DNA from: Actinomycetota bacterium
GTDB taxonomy: Bacteria; Actinomycetota; Acidimicrobiia; Acidimicrobiales; JAJPHE01
Direction: 5' to 3'
DNA: 34,430 nucleotides
NCBI GenBank assembly: GCA_021325435.1
Contig: JAJPHE010000092.1
Span: 1 to 34,430 of the forward strand
The position numbers and the translations under genes are program-made. Shown piece after piece: positions 23,104 to 33,070 of the stretch (its first letter is position 1; the number at the start of each line of letters is the position of its first letter). Below the pieces are notes generated by a model, which ran no database searches, was not told the DNA's origin, and was given only the letters and a program-made list of their open reading frames with translations.

Positions 23104-23165
23104 GCTTCGGCCGGGTCAGCTGAGCTTCGGCCGGGTCAGCTGAGCTTCAGCCGGGTCAGCTGAGC
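23086..23165. repeat. Four tandem 20-bp repeats spanning the stop codon of the NlpC/P60 gene
   Basis: The unit TTCGGCCGGGTCAGCTGAGC starts at 23086, 23106, 23126 and 23146; the last copy has one change. The first copy encodes the final residues FGRVS and the TGA. AGCTGA and TCAGCT in neighbouring copies can pair around a 12-nt loop, so the array can form a series of hairpins between two convergent genes and might serve as a terminator. Confidence 0.92.
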
Positions 23166-23218
23166 CCGGGCCGTTCGGCGGCCGGGGCGGGGCCTGCCAG
23201 CCGGCAGATCTCCTCGGG

Positions 23219-24664
23219 TCAGCAGGTCTTCGGGTCGTAGGGCGGCACCGAGTTGGGCGACTCCGGCGCCACCGCCGGGGTGGTGGTGGACGTGACGCCC
23301 GACGAGGTGGCCGGTGCCCCCTTGAGCCCCTGCCACTGCGAGCCGACCACGAGGGTCACGTCGGCCCCGGTGAGGGTGGGGTCCTCGCGGATCAGCGCCC
23401 CGCCGACCACCCGGCCCTGGAGCTCCTGGGCCTTGGCCAGCTTGCCCGGGGCGTACAGGACGGTGGCCTCGGTGTAGCCGAGGGTCGGGGCGTCGCCGGT
23501 GGCGACCACGTTGAAGCCCTCGGCGGCCACCACCGCGGCGGCCCGGTGGGCCAGCTGGTAGGTGCCGACCCCGTTGAGTACCTTCACCGACACTTCCGAC
23601 GGGCTGATGGCGCCCGGCCCCGACGAGGCCGGCCCCGGCGGCCCGTTGGACAGGAACTGGGCGATCACCTGGGAGTCCTGAGGCTGCTCGGGGAACAGCA
23701 CGTCCCCGTAGCCGAGGTAGTTGTTCACCGGCCTGGTCGGCAGGGTGTAGGTGGCCAGGTTGTTGGGGTTGAAGCCGTGGAAGTCGCGGGCCAGGCCCAC
23801 CAGGTCGAGCACGCCGAGCTGGTCGTCGATGGTGAAGTTGTGGACCACCGCCCCGATGAAGGCGTTGGCGGTGAACGGGTTGGTGAGTCCCCGCGACAGC
23901 GCCCGCTTGGCCACCGCCCGCAGGAAGGTGTGCTGGCGGCGGATGCGCCCGAGATCGCTGGTCGGGTCGGTGTGCCAGTAGCCGTTCTCGTAGTACTGGT
24001 AGTGCCGGGCCCGGGCCACGGCGAGGGCCTGGTCGCCCTGGAGCAGCTGGCAGCCGGTCTGGGTGATGTGCAGGCCGGAGTAGGCGTCCCGCGCCGGGTA
24101 CGGGAAGTTGAGGTCCACGCCCCCCAGGGCGTTCACCGCGTTCTGGAAGCCGTCGAAGTTCACCTCGACGTAGTGCTGGATCGGTATGCCGAGCTCGGTC
24201 TGGATGGTCTGGATCAGGCGGTCGGGACCGGAGTCGAACGCCGTGTTGATGCGGTTGGAGCCGTTGGTGCCGGCGATCGGCACGAACAGGTCCCGGGGGA
24301 TCGACAGGATCGCCGCCCGGTGCCCGACCGGGTCGATGTGCATGATCGAGGTGACGTCGCTGCGCTGGCCGGCCACCTGCGAGGCCGAGCCGAACGACTG
24401 GACGGCGTTGGGGCCGGTGAGCCCGGCCCGGCTGTCCGAGCCGACCAGCAGCACGTTGAACGGCTGGCTGGTGTCGCCGTGGGTCAGCGACCCGATGGAC
24501 ACCGATTTGATCTGTGAGTAGCGGAAGCGCAGGTAGGCATAGCCCCCGCCGACCACCAGCAGGGCCACGATGACCAGGCCGATGGAGCCGATCACGAAGC
24601 GGCGCCGCCAGCGGCTCCGTGGCGGGAGCGGGGCCGGACCCGCGTGCGCAGGCTCGGCGCTCAC
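23219..24664 (-). CDS. LytR-CpsA-Psr (LCP) family wall-glycopolymer ligase
   Basis: The protein has about 481 residues. A short basic cytoplasmic segment, one membrane helix (VIGSIGLVIVALLVVGGGYAY) and an LCP domain come first, with NVLLVGSDSR, RSDVTSIMHIDP, ILSIPRDLFVPI and NRINTAF. A LytR_C domain (about 350-445) and a Ser/Thr/Pro tail ending in Cys follow. LCP enzymes transfer lipid-linked glycopolymers to peptidoglycan outside the membrane. The GTG at 24664 is preferred; a GTG at 24700 would add 12 residues. Neither has a clear ribosome-binding site. It is convergent with the NlpC/P60 gene and divergent from the SGNH esterase. Confidence 0.93.
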   Translation of the reverse strand: MSAEPAHAGPAPLPPRSRWRRRFVIGSIGLVIVALLVVGGGYAYLRFRYSQIKSVSIGSLTHGDTSQPFNVLLVGSDSRAGLTGPNAVQSFGSASQVAGQRSDVTSIMHIDPVGHRAAILSIPRDLFVPIAGTNGSNRINTAFDSGPDRLIQTIQTELGIPIQHYVEVNFDGFQNAVNALGGVDLNFPYPARDAYSGLHITQTGCQLLQGDQALAVARARHYQYYENGYWHTDPTSDLGRIRRQHTFLRAVAKRALSRGLTNPFTANAFIGAVVHNFTIDDQLGVLDLVGLARDFHGFNPNNLATYTLPTRPVNNYLGYGDVLFPEQPQDSQVIAQFLSNGPPGPASSGPGAISPSEVSVKVLNGVGTYQLAHRAAAVVAAEGFNVVATGDAPTLGYTEATVLYAPGKLAKAQELQGRVVGGALIREDPTLTGADVTLVVGSQWQGLKGAPATSSGVTSTTTPAVAPESPNSVPPYDPKTC

Positions 24665-24768
24665 GGGCGGGAAAGCTACCAACCGGGCCCAGCGACCCAC
24701 ACGTCGGCCCTGAGAGGGGACTGAGACCCCCGCCTCAGGCCGGGCCCCGCCCCGCCGAGTGAGAGGGC

Positions 24769-25773
24769 GTGCCCGGTCGGCTCCGCCTGTTGCTGGCCGC
24801 GGCGGCAGTGGCCATCGCCGGCGTCGGCACCGGCACCGTCGCCCTCGGCCTTCCCGCCCGCCCGGCCGCCGCCTACTACGTGGCCCTCGGCGATTCCCTG
24901 TCCCAGGGGTTCCAGCCCATGGCCCGCCGGGGCGGGGCGGGCGTCGACACCGACGCCGGCTACCCGGACGTGGTCCAGGCCGCCCTGTCCCGGGCCGCCC
25001 CGGCCGCCGCCCGGCCCACCCTGGTCAAGCTGGGCTGCCCGGGCGAGACCACCACCACCATGATCCGGGGCGGCATCTGCCGCTACGCCGGCGCCGACGG
25101 CCAGCTGGGGGCGGCCGCCGACTTCCTGGCCGCCCACCGGGGGCGGATCGACCTCGTCACCCTCGACATCGGCATCAACGACGTCGTGCGCTGCGAAGGC
25201 CGCGACCCGTCGCCCCGGTCGGCGGCGTGCGCGTCGGCCGGGCTGGCGGCGCTGGCCCGCGACCTGCCGGTGATCCTCGCCACCGTCCACCGTCTCGCCG
25301 GGTCCGCCGCGGTGATCGGGCTCAACTACTACGACCCCTACGCGGTGGACGCCGCCCTCGGCGGCGACGGCCCGGGTCGGGCGGCGTGGGCGGCCCAGGT
25401 CACCTCCCGCCTCAACGCCGCCCTGGCCGCCACCTACGCCCGGTTCGGCATCCCCGTGGCCGACGTGGCCGACTCCTTCTCGCCCGAGGACCCGACCACC
25501 CTGTGCCGGCTCACCTGGATGTGCTCGGGACCGCCGGTCGGCCAGAACCTCCACGCCGACGCCGCCGGCTACCGGGTCATGGCCTCCGCCGTCGAGGCGG
25601 TCGAGCCGGTAGCCCTGGCCCGGCCGGTCGGATCAGTCCGCCGGCTCCCAGCGCTCGGGCAGCTCGCCGGCGGAGCGCACCCGCCCGCGGTCGGCCAGCA
25701 CGACCAGGTGGGCCAGCGCCTCCCCGAGAGCGGCCCGCTGCATGAACCCGGCGATCTCGTCCCACGGCCGTGA
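24769..25773 (+). CDS. Secreted SGNH/GDSL esterase
   Basis: The 334-residue protein has a signal peptide (about 1-35), the nucleophile block ALGDSLSQGF (Ser43), DIGINDV (block III) and the late NLHADAAGY block with His262. The residue before Leu-His, usually the Asp of the triad, appears to be Asn, which may weaken or change catalysis. The GTG start has GAGAGGG upstream. The last 47 residues are low-complexity and lie antisense to the convergent metallo-hydrolase gene (141-base overlap). They may be a read-on tail with no fold. Confidence 0.85.
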   Translation: MPGRLRLLLAAAAVAIAGVGTGTVALGLPARPAAAYYVALGDSLSQGFQPMARRGGAGVDTDAGYPDVVQAALSRAAPAAARPTLVKLGCPGETTTTMIRGGICRYAGADGQLGAAADFLAAHRGRIDLVTLDIGINDVVRCEGRDPSPRSAACASAGLAALARDLPVILATVHRLAGSAAVIGLNYYDPYAVDAALGGDGPGRAAWAAQVTSRLNAALAATYARFGIPVADVADSFSPEDPTTLCRLTWMCSGPPVGQNLHADAAGYRVMASAVEAVEPVALARPVGSVRRLPALGQLAGGAHPPAVGQHDQVGQRLPESGPLHEPGDLVPRP

Positions 25774-26712
25774 CCACGTGAGCCGGGTGGTCACCTCCCA
25801 GGCGGTGAGACCGGGCTCCGACGCCACCACCTTCTCGATCTCGTCGAGGCGCTCCTCGTGGTGGGAGTGGAGCTCGGACACTCGGGCGGCCAGCCCCCGG
25901 AAGCGGTACTCGTGGGCGGGCAGGACGTCGTCGACGTCGAGGGCCGCCACCTTGGTCAGCGACTCGAGGAAGTCGGCGAGGGGCGACTCGGTCTGCTGGG
26001 TGTGGATGGCGATGTTCGGGCTGATCCGGGGCAGCACGTGGTCGCCCGACAGCAGCATGCGCCGCTCGCCCGAGTAGAAGCAGAGGTGGCCGGCGGTGTG
26101 ACCCGGGGTCCACACCGCCGTCAGGTCCCATCCGGGCAGGTGGGCGCGGTCTCCGTCCTCGAGCAGCACGTCCGGGGTGGCCTGGCGCACCAGCTGGCGC
26201 ACCCCCATCGACGAGTTGGTGAGCTCGTCGACCGGCCCGGTCGGCACGCCGTGGCGCAGCAGGAACCGGCGCATCTCGGCCAGCAGGCCCTCGATCCCCT
26301 GGCCGTAGCGGGAGGCGAGGAACTCGGCGTCGGCCGGGTGCAGGGCGATCCACGCCCCCGACTCCTCCCGCACCCGCCCGGCCAGCCCGTAGTGGTCGGG
26401 ATGGATGTGGGTGACCAGCACGGCCCGCACGTCGCTGACCCCGCCGCCCACCTGGGCCAGGCCCGAGGTGAGCGCCGACCACGCCTCGTCCGTGTCCCAG
26501 CCGGCGTCGATGATGGCCACCCCGTCGCCCAGCTCGAGGGCGTAGACGAGGACGTAGCGCAGCGGGTTGTTCGGGATCGGCACCGGTATCGACCACAGCC
26601 CCGGCGCCACCTTCTCGACCGGCGGCAGCACGTTCTCCTGCCAGGCCCGGTGTTGCTCCCACCCGGTGATCTCGAAGCCGGGGGCCCGGCCGGCGTGGGG
26701 GTCGGAGGCCAA
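25633..26712 (-). CDS. Metallo-beta-lactamase-fold hydrolase
   Basis: The 359-residue protein has the full metal motif THIHPDH (H102, H104, D106, H107), TPGHTAGHLCFYSG and LLSGDHVLP, as in glyoxalase II-type hydrolases. A C-terminal extension (HEERLDEIEKVV onwards) of the kind found in LACTB2-like proteins completes it. The substrate is unknown. The start is a TTG four bases after the pntB stop, so it is the last gene of the transhydrogenase operon. Its 3' end overlaps the convergent esterase frame. Confidence 0.88.
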   Translation of the reverse strand: MASDPHAGRAPGFEITGWEQHRAWQENVLPPVEKVAPGLWSIPVPIPNNPLRYVLVYALELGDGVAIIDAGWDTDEAWSALTSGLAQVGGGVSDVRAVLVTHIHPDHYGLAGRVREESGAWIALHPADAEFLASRYGQGIEGLLAEMRRFLLRHGVPTGPVDELTNSSMGVRQLVRQATPDVLLEDGDRAHLPGWDLTAVWTPGHTAGHLCFYSGERRMLLSGDHVLPRISPNIAIHTQQTESPLADFLESLTKVAALDVDDVLPAHEYRFRGLAARVSELHSHHEERLDEIEKVVASEPGLTAWEVTTRLTWSRPWDEIAGFMQRAALGEALAHLVVLADRGRVRSAGELPERWEPAD

Positions 26713-26716
26713 CGGC

Positions 26717-28092
<1,376 letters not shown>

Positions 28093-28096
<4 letters not shown>

Positions 28097-28410
28097 TGAA
28101 CCGTCTCCTCCGGTTCGGGGCGACGCTGACCCCGGCCCTTGAACATCTCGAGCATGCGGTCGGTGACGACGAAACCGCCGACGACGTTGAGGGTGGCGAG
28201 GATGACGGCGAGGAAACCCACCGCCTGCAGCAGGGTGGTGTCGGCGTGGATGATGACTTCGATCGCCCCCACCAGGATGATGCCGTGGATGGCGTTGGTC
28301 CCCGACATGAGCGGGGTGTGCAGGATGCTCGGCACCTTGGAGATGACGTAGAAGCCGAGGAAGGCGCAGAGCACGAAGATCGTGAACTCGCCCAGGAAGC
28401 CCTGGTTCAT
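28093..28410 (-). CDS. pntAB: NAD(P) transhydrogenase alpha-2 subunit (membrane part of PntA)
   Basis: The 105-residue protein has three membrane helices and the signature GGFVVTDRMLEMFK, the C-terminal membrane portion that is fused to PntA in Escherichia coli but separate in many actinobacteria and alphaproteobacteria. The ATG at 28410 overlaps the alpha1 stop (ATGA) and its own stop overlaps pntB. The open frame upstream to 28473 is inside the alpha1 gene. Confidence 0.95.
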
Positions 28411-29537
28411 GAGGGGTTCTCCAGCAGCAGTCGGGTGGGCTCGTGCGGCACGTCGCCGTCTCGGGTGACGCACGTGGTGGCGAGGATCTCGTCGTCCCAG
28501 TCGGGGGCGAGCTTCCCGTCGGCCAGCATCAGGCCCAGCAGGTTGGCGATGTTGCAGGCGTAGAGCTGGCTGGCGTGGGTGGGCAGCCCCGACGCCGGCA
28601 GGGTGACGCCGACGACGGTCACGCCGTGGTGGTCGATCTCCTGACCCGGCTGGGATATGTCGACGTTGCCGCCGGTGTCCGACGCCAGGTCGATGACCAC
28701 CGATCCGGGCTTCATGCCCGCCACCATCTCTCCGGTCAGCAGCACCGGGGCGGGCCGGCCGGGGATCTGGGCCGTGGTCACCACCACGTCGACGTCGGCG
28801 ACGACGGGCGCCAGCGCGTCGCGCTGGCGGCGCTGCTGCTCCTCGGCCTGCTCCGCCGCGTAGCCGCCGGTCCCTTCGGCCGTCTCGAGCCGGAGGTCGA
28901 CGAAGCGGGCGCCGAGCGATTCGACCTCGCCTTTGGCCGCCGCCCGGACGTCGTAGGCCTGCACCTGGGCGCCGAGGCGGCGGGCGGTGGCGACCGCCTG
29001 CAGGCCGGCCACGCCGGCCCCGAGGATCAGAACCTTCGCCGGGGGCACGGTGCCGGCCGCCGTCATGAACATCGGGAAGAACCGGGGCAGCCGGTCGGCG
29101 GCCATCAGCACGCCCCGGTAGCCGGCCACCGTCGCCTGCGACGACAGGGCGTCCATGCTCTGGGCCCGGGTGATGCGGGGCAGCAGCTCAAGGCTGAACG
29201 CCGTCACCTTGCGCTCGGCCAGCACCCGGACCGTGTCGAGGGACCGGCCCGGGCTGAACAGGGCGATGAGCGTCGAGCCCTCGGTCAGGGAGCGGGCCTC
29301 CTCGGGGCTCGGCCCGTGCACTTTCACCACCACTTCGGCCCCGAGCGCCTCGGCCGCCGACCCGGCCACGGAGAGGCCGGCGTCTCGGTAGGCGCCGTCG
29401 GGGAAGCCGGCCCGGGCGCCGGCGCCGGACTGGACGGCCAGCTCCACCCCGGCCGAAAGCAGCGAGGGGGCGACAGCGGGAACCATCGCCACCCGGCGCT
29501 CGCCCGCGACGGTTTCGGTCGGGATGCCCACCTTCAT
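28407..29537 (-). CDS. pntAA: NAD(P) transhydrogenase alpha-1 subunit (NAD-binding PntA)
   Basis: The 376-residue soluble subunit starts MKVGIPTETVAGERRVAMVP and has the NAD loop GAGVAGLQAVATARRLGAQV followed by YDVR. It ends in the domain-I pattern with VIDLASDTGGN and CNIANLLGLML. It is the first gene of the pntAA-pntAB-pntB-MBL operon, all joined by overlaps. No ribosome-binding site precedes the ATG; TAACTA about 14-20 nt upstream could be the -10 of a near-leaderless transcript. Confidence 0.95.
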   Translation of the reverse strand: MKVGIPTETVAGERRVAMVPAVAPSLLSAGVELAVQSGAGARAGFPDGAYRDAGLSVAGSAAEALGAEVVVKVHGPSPEEARSLTEGSTLIALFSPGRSLDTVRVLAERKVTAFSLELLPRITRAQSMDALSSQATVAGYRGVLMAADRLPRFFPMFMTAAGTVPPAKVLILGAGVAGLQAVATARRLGAQVQAYDVRAAAKGEVESLGARFVDLRLETAEGTGGYAAEQAEEQQRRQRDALAPVVADVDVVVTTAQIPGRPAPVLLTGEMVAGMKPGSVVIDLASDTGGNVDISQPGQEIDHHGVTVVGVTLPASGLPTHASQLYACNIANLLGLMLADGKLAPDWDDEILATTCVTRDGDVPHEPTRLLLENPS

Positions 29538-29610
29538 GAGGGCGGCAGCATAGTTAGGGGGTCTCACAACCCTTCCAGTCCGGCCCGGGCGGATCGTTCG
29601 CCGCCCGCGG

Positions 29611-30756
29611 TCAGCCGAGCGTGGCCGGGCCCTGCCAGCGCCCGCCGGCGTGACGGGTGGCGGCGGGGTCGTCGGGCGTGCGGTCGAGCGGCCGCAGCGG
29701 CTGCAGCTCCCCGATCCGGCGGCGCGGCCCCGACCAGGGGGCGGCCACCGCCGTCACCAGGTCGGCGATGGCCCAGGCGATGGCCTCGTAGTTGACCCGC
29801 CACCCCCGGAACTGGACCCATGCCTCCTCCGGGCTGCGCTCGATCGGAAAGCCGGTCTCGCGGATGCGGGCCACGCCGGCGAGGAACTCGTCGTAGGTGA
29901 GCTCGACGGGGTCGTTGGGCATCGGGTCGGGGTCGTAAGGCAGGCCCTGCACCCGGGCCAGCTCGCGCAGGCAGGTGAAGCCCATGCGCAGGCACAGGCG
30001 AGACTCCGACGGCGCCGCCGCCGGGGACAGCGCCTGGTAGAGGGCGGCCGAGTCGAGCACGGCGAGGAGGGCCACGATCCACGACCGCATCGGGTGGGGG
30101 GAGCGGAAGTGCATGAGCACCGTGTAGTTGGAGTGGGTCTCGGCCAGGTCGGCGGCCCACTGCTCCCAGGCGGCGTAGAAGGCCGGCAGGCTGCCGGTGA
30201 TGCCCACCAGCTGGTGGCGGGCCAGGACCTCCGGGCCCCACGCCGGTGAGCCGGCCCGGCCCTCGAGCAGGGTGACCAGCGTCTCGCGCCGGTTGAAGGC
30301 GCCGTAGATGGTGGGCAGGTAGGCGATCTCGAGGGCGATGGCCAATAGGCCGGTGGCCGCCGCCGCGTAGTCGACGGTCGTGGCCGACCCCCGCGGCGAG
30401 CTGGCCAGGCCCAGGGTGAACAGGGACGACCCGGCCTGGCGCAGGGCGGCGCCCAGGCCCCCGGGGACCAGCGGCCACAGGATCAGGGCGAAGCCCACCA
30501 TGAAGAGAAGGAGCCAGGAGGTGAACAGGCCGAGGAGGGCCAGGGGGCCCACCACGGCCAGGACCCGGTCCTGGCTGCGGTAGTCGGCCCGCCGGTCGCC
30601 GGCCGTGCGCCCCAGCCCCGCCGCCACCACCGTGGCCAGCCGGGCCGCCCGGGCCGTGTGCCCCCTCGGCACGATCAGGGTGTACAGCAGGGACAGGCCG
30701 GTTCCGCCCACCAGGGCCAGGCCGGCGACGAACCCGAACCAGCGCACGGCCGCCAC
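29611..30756 (-). CDS. Polytopic membrane protein with ion-channel-like pore segment
   Basis: The 381-residue protein has membrane segments at about 6-28, 66-97 and 129-152, then a long cytosolic helical region. Between the second and third segments lies GSSLFTLGLASS, placed like the pore loop of two-helix potassium channels, but without the GYG filter. The later NRRETLVTLLEGRAG and QFRGWRVNYE regions look conserved, yet I know no function for them. The start is GTG (30756 or 30747). It is divergent from the 3D-domain gene. Confidence 0.75.
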   Translation of the reverse strand: MAAVRWFGFVAGLALVGGTGLSLLYTLIVPRGHTARAARLATVVAAGLGRTAGDRRADYRSQDRVLAVVGPLALLGLFTSWLLLFMVGFALILWPLVPGGLGAALRQAGSSLFTLGLASSPRGSATTVDYAAAATGLLAIALEIAYLPTIYGAFNRRETLVTLLEGRAGSPAWGPEVLARHQLVGITGSLPAFYAAWEQWAADLAETHSNYTVLMHFRSPHPMRSWIVALLAVLDSAALYQALSPAAAPSESRLCLRMGFTCLRELARVQGLPYDPDPMPNDPVELTYDEFLAGVARIRETGFPIERSPEEAWVQFRGWRVNYEAIAWAIADLVTAVAAPWSGPRRRIGELQPLRPLDRTPDDPAATRHAGGRWQGPATLG

Positions 30757-30848
30757 GGCCGCCAGATTGGCACCTCGCCCGCCCCCGCGGCGCCGGTGCA
30801 GAGAATTTCCGGTTTAAGCCGTTTGGGCCCCTGCCGGAGGGGTACTGG

Positions 30849-30854
30849 TAGGGT
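30849..30854 (+). promoter_or_regulatory. Probable -10 box of the 3D-domain gene
   Basis: TAGGGT is identical to the -10 boxes at 18358 and 21893. The start codon is 160 bases away, so the transcript would carry a long leader. No clear -35 element is present. Confidence 0.4.
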
Positions 30855-31014
30855 GCTAACCGCAGTTACACACGTCGCCTGGCGCGGCCTCCGGACGCAT
30901 CTGTGTCCGGATCAGCCTGCCGCCGTGCCCGAGGGCCTCAGTAGAGGCCGGAGGCGGCCCTGAGAAGACCCGCTCTGCCGCCGCGCGCGGCCGGGCCCGT
31001 CACAAGGAGCATCG
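30855..31014 (+). promoter_or_regulatory. Structured 5' leader of the 3D-domain gene
   Basis: The leader holds a hairpin (CCGGAC 30891-30896 / GTCCGG 30905-30910) and a two-part stem: GCCGCC 30919-30924 / GGCGGC 30953-30958 enclosing GGCCTC-AGTA-GAGGCC at 30934-30949, with a 9/3-nt internal loop. Genes for 3D and Rpf proteins in actinobacteria are often under c-di-AMP (ydaO) riboswitches, but I do not see that consensus here. It is a candidate cis-acting RNA of unknown class. Confidence 0.4.
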
Positions 31015-31641
31015 TTGGCTGACGCAGTTACCGAACTGTCCACGCGCCGCACCGGCCCCGGCACCTCCCGCCGGGCGCCCGCCACGGCCACCAAGACCCG
31101 GCGGGCCCGCCGGGCCCGCACCCGGGTAGCCCTGGCCGTGGCGGCCGGCGCGGGCATCGCGGCGTCCCCCGGGGTGGCCAAGATCGCCGCCGCCGCTCAG
31201 AACGGGGGCTCGGGCGCCGCCCGCCCCCGGCTGGTGCTAACCGCCGCCGAGGTCCCCGCCGGTCACGGCCGCGCCGTGTTCGGCCCGGACGGAGAGGGCC
31301 TCTCCGGCCCGGCGCCGGCGGCCACGCCCGAGCCGGCCCCGCCGACCGCGGCTGCGTCCGCCGCCGAGTCCTCCACCCACGAACTCGGCACGTTCCTCGT
31401 CACCTGCTACGCCCTCGGCGGCGCCACCGCCACCGGGGCGCACGCCGGCCCGGACAGCGTGGCGGTGGACCCGTCGGTCATCCCACTCGGCACCCGGATC
31501 GACATCGAGGGCGTCGGGGTCCGGGTGGCCGACGACACCGGAGGCGCCATCCACGGCCACCGCCTCGACATCTGGGAGCCGTCCGCCGCCGCCTGCGACG
31601 CCTTCGGACGCCGTTCCCTGTCGGTGAGCCTCGCCGGCTGA
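31015..31641 (+). CDS. Secreted 3D-domain protein (putative cell-wall lytic/resuscitation type)
   Basis: The 208-residue protein has a basic N-terminus, a signal or anchor helix (about 37-61), a Pro/Ala spacer and a C-terminal 3D domain (about 123-207). The domain includes FLVTCYALGG, VAVDPSVIPLGTRI, VADDTGGAIHG and LDIW; the three conserved Asp give it its name. It is a double-psi beta-barrel related to MltA and typical of resuscitation-type wall hydrolases. The TTG start has AAGGAG five bases upstream. A long structured leader suggests RNA-level control. Confidence 0.88.
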   Translation: MADAVTELSTRRTGPGTSRRAPATATKTRRARRARTRVALAVAAGAGIAASPGVAKIAAAAQNGGSGAARPRLVLTAAEVPAGHGRAVFGPDGEGLSGPAPAATPEPAPPTAAASAAESSTHELGTFLVTCYALGGATATGAHAGPDSVAVDPSVIPLGTRIDIEGVGVRVADDTGGAIHGHRLDIWEPSAAACDAFGRRSLSVSLAG

Positions 31642-31662
31642 CGGGGTCGACGCCGGGCGCGG

Positions 31663-32037
31663 TCAGCCGGCGCGCAGGTCGAGGTGGGCCTCCTGGCCCG
31701 GGTCGAGGAAGAGCTGGACCGCCGGTCCCGACACCCCGTCGGGGCCGGTGGCCCGAAGGCTCCACTCCCCGGCCAGCAGCGACAGCTGGTAGTGGCCCGT
31801 CCCGTCCGCCCTCACCTGGTGGACGCCGTCCTTGCCGGAGGCGGCCACCACCGCCGCCGGCACGTTGCGCACCAGGCACGGTTGAGCGACACCCCCACCG
31901 GACGGCGGGCAGCCGGGGCCGGCCACGACCGTTCCGGAGATCACCGCCGGGGTCTGGGAGGCCAACGACTGCCCCCCCGGGCCGCACCCGGCGCTGACGG
32001 CGGCCACAACCGCCAGAACCACCGCTACCCGACCCAC
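31663..32037 (-). CDS. Small lipoprotein with carboxypeptidase-regulatory-like fold
   Basis: The 124-residue protein has a lipobox VSAGC (Cys18). A beta-sandwich region follows, with ISGTVVAGPGCP, NVPAAVVAAS, GTGHYQLSLLAGEWSLRATG and EAHLDL, resembling CarboxypepD_reg/prealbumin-like modules. The role is unknown; such modules often bind partners or stabilise secreted proteins. The GTG lies 13 bases after the stop of the NAD(P)-binding gene, so it is probably its operon partner. Confidence 0.72.
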   Translation of the reverse strand: MGRVAVVLAVVAAVSAGCGPGGQSLASQTPAVISGTVVAGPGCPPSGGGVAQPCLVRNVPAAVVAASGKDGVHQVRADGTGHYQLSLLAGEWSLRATGPDGVSGPAVQLFLDPGQEAHLDLRAG

Positions 32038-32050
32038 CGTCGGCCCCGAC

Positions 32051-33070
32051 TCAGCCCCCGGCCCCGACTCGGCCGCCGACCTGGCCGGCGCCGGTGAACA
32101 CCGCCGCCCGGACCCCACGCTCCGACAGGTCGCGCAGGAACGGCACCGGCTCGGCCACCAGCTCGGCCAGGCCGCCGGCGCCGGGGCCGGCCAGCCGTCC
32201 CGCCGCCGCCCAGTGGGCCGCCAGCGCCGCCACCGCCCCGGTGGCAATCGAGGGTCGGTCGATGGCCCCGAGCACCCTCGAGTCGACCGCCGACCCCGAC
32301 CGGCCGATGACCTCCACCCGCAGGGCACCGACCAGGCCCTCGCGATGGGGAGGGCGCAGCATCGGGAGGCGCGCCGTCAGCCGGTCGCGCCGCGACGCCG
32401 CCCGCCGGGCGCTGATGCGGGCGGCGGCCGGGAACGCCCGCTGGAGCAGGAGGGGCTCGGCCAACGCCCCCCGGTAGCAGTCACGGGGCCCCACCGGGTC
32501 CGGGAACCAGCACAGCTCACGCCCCGATCCGGCCCGGCGGCGGACCCAGCCCGAGGCGCCCCACTCGAGGCCGGCCGACGACAGTGACCGGTGGTGCTGC
32601 CGGGCGCAGGCGGGGCCGGCCGTGCCCGCGCTGGCCACCCGGATCTCGTCCACCGCGTCCAGCTGGGCCGCGCCGTGGGCGGCGATGACGCAGGACATCC
32701 CGGGGGAGAACCCGGCCCCGGCGACGACGGTGCGGCCCAACCGGCTGGCGTGGGCGTCCAGCTCGAGGAGGGCCGCGACCTCCTCCTCGCCGTCGGCCAC
32801 CGACACCACGTGGGCGCCGGCGTCGAGCGCCGCCGCCGCCAGCCGGGCGTGGCCCGGGCCCCCGGCCAGCACCACCGTGTCGGGCCCCTCGGCCAGGGCC
32901 TCGTCCCAGGCCGCCAGCCGGGCCGGCCCACCGAGGGCGGCCACCACCGCCTCCGCCCGCGACGGGGTGCCGCCCACCACGCTCAGGGAGTCCACCGGGC
33001 CGACGGAGAGGAGCTGGCGGGCGGCCCGGGCGCCGACCACTCCCGGGCCGTGAAGGACGAAGCGGGCCAC
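32051..33070 (-). CDS. NAD(P)-binding protein of saccharopine-dehydrogenase-like fold
   Basis: The 339-residue protein opens with a Rossmann motif ([19 protein letters not shown]8-G10-G13) and continues as a saccharopine dehydrogenase/homospermidine synthase-like protein ([46 protein letters not shown]). The GTG at 33070 shares a base with the stop of the small upstream gene (TAGTG). The frame stays open to 33487, but that stretch overlaps other genes. The substrate is unknown. Confidence 0.85.
   Translation of the reverse strand: MARFVLHGPGVVGARAARQLLSVGPVDSLSVVGGTPSRAEAVVAALGGPARLAAWDEALAEGPDTVVLAGGPGHARLAAAALDAGAHVVSVADGEEEVAALLELDAHASRLGRTVVAGAGFSPGMSCVIAAHGAAQLDAVDEIRVASAGTAGPACARQHHRSLSSAGLEWGASGWVRRRAGSGRELCWFPDPVGPRDCYRGALAEPLLLQRAFPAAARISARRAASRRDRLTARLPMLRPPHREGLVGALRVEVIGRSGSAVDSRVLGAIDRPSIATGAVAALAAHWAAAGRLAGPGAGGLAELVAEPVPFLRDLSERGVRAAVFTGAGQVGGRVGAGG

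Noticed and set aside
30855-31014. c-di-AMP (ydaO) riboswitch call for the 3D-gene leader
   Set aside because: Gene context fits, but I could not find the conserved core of that class; reported only as a structured leader.
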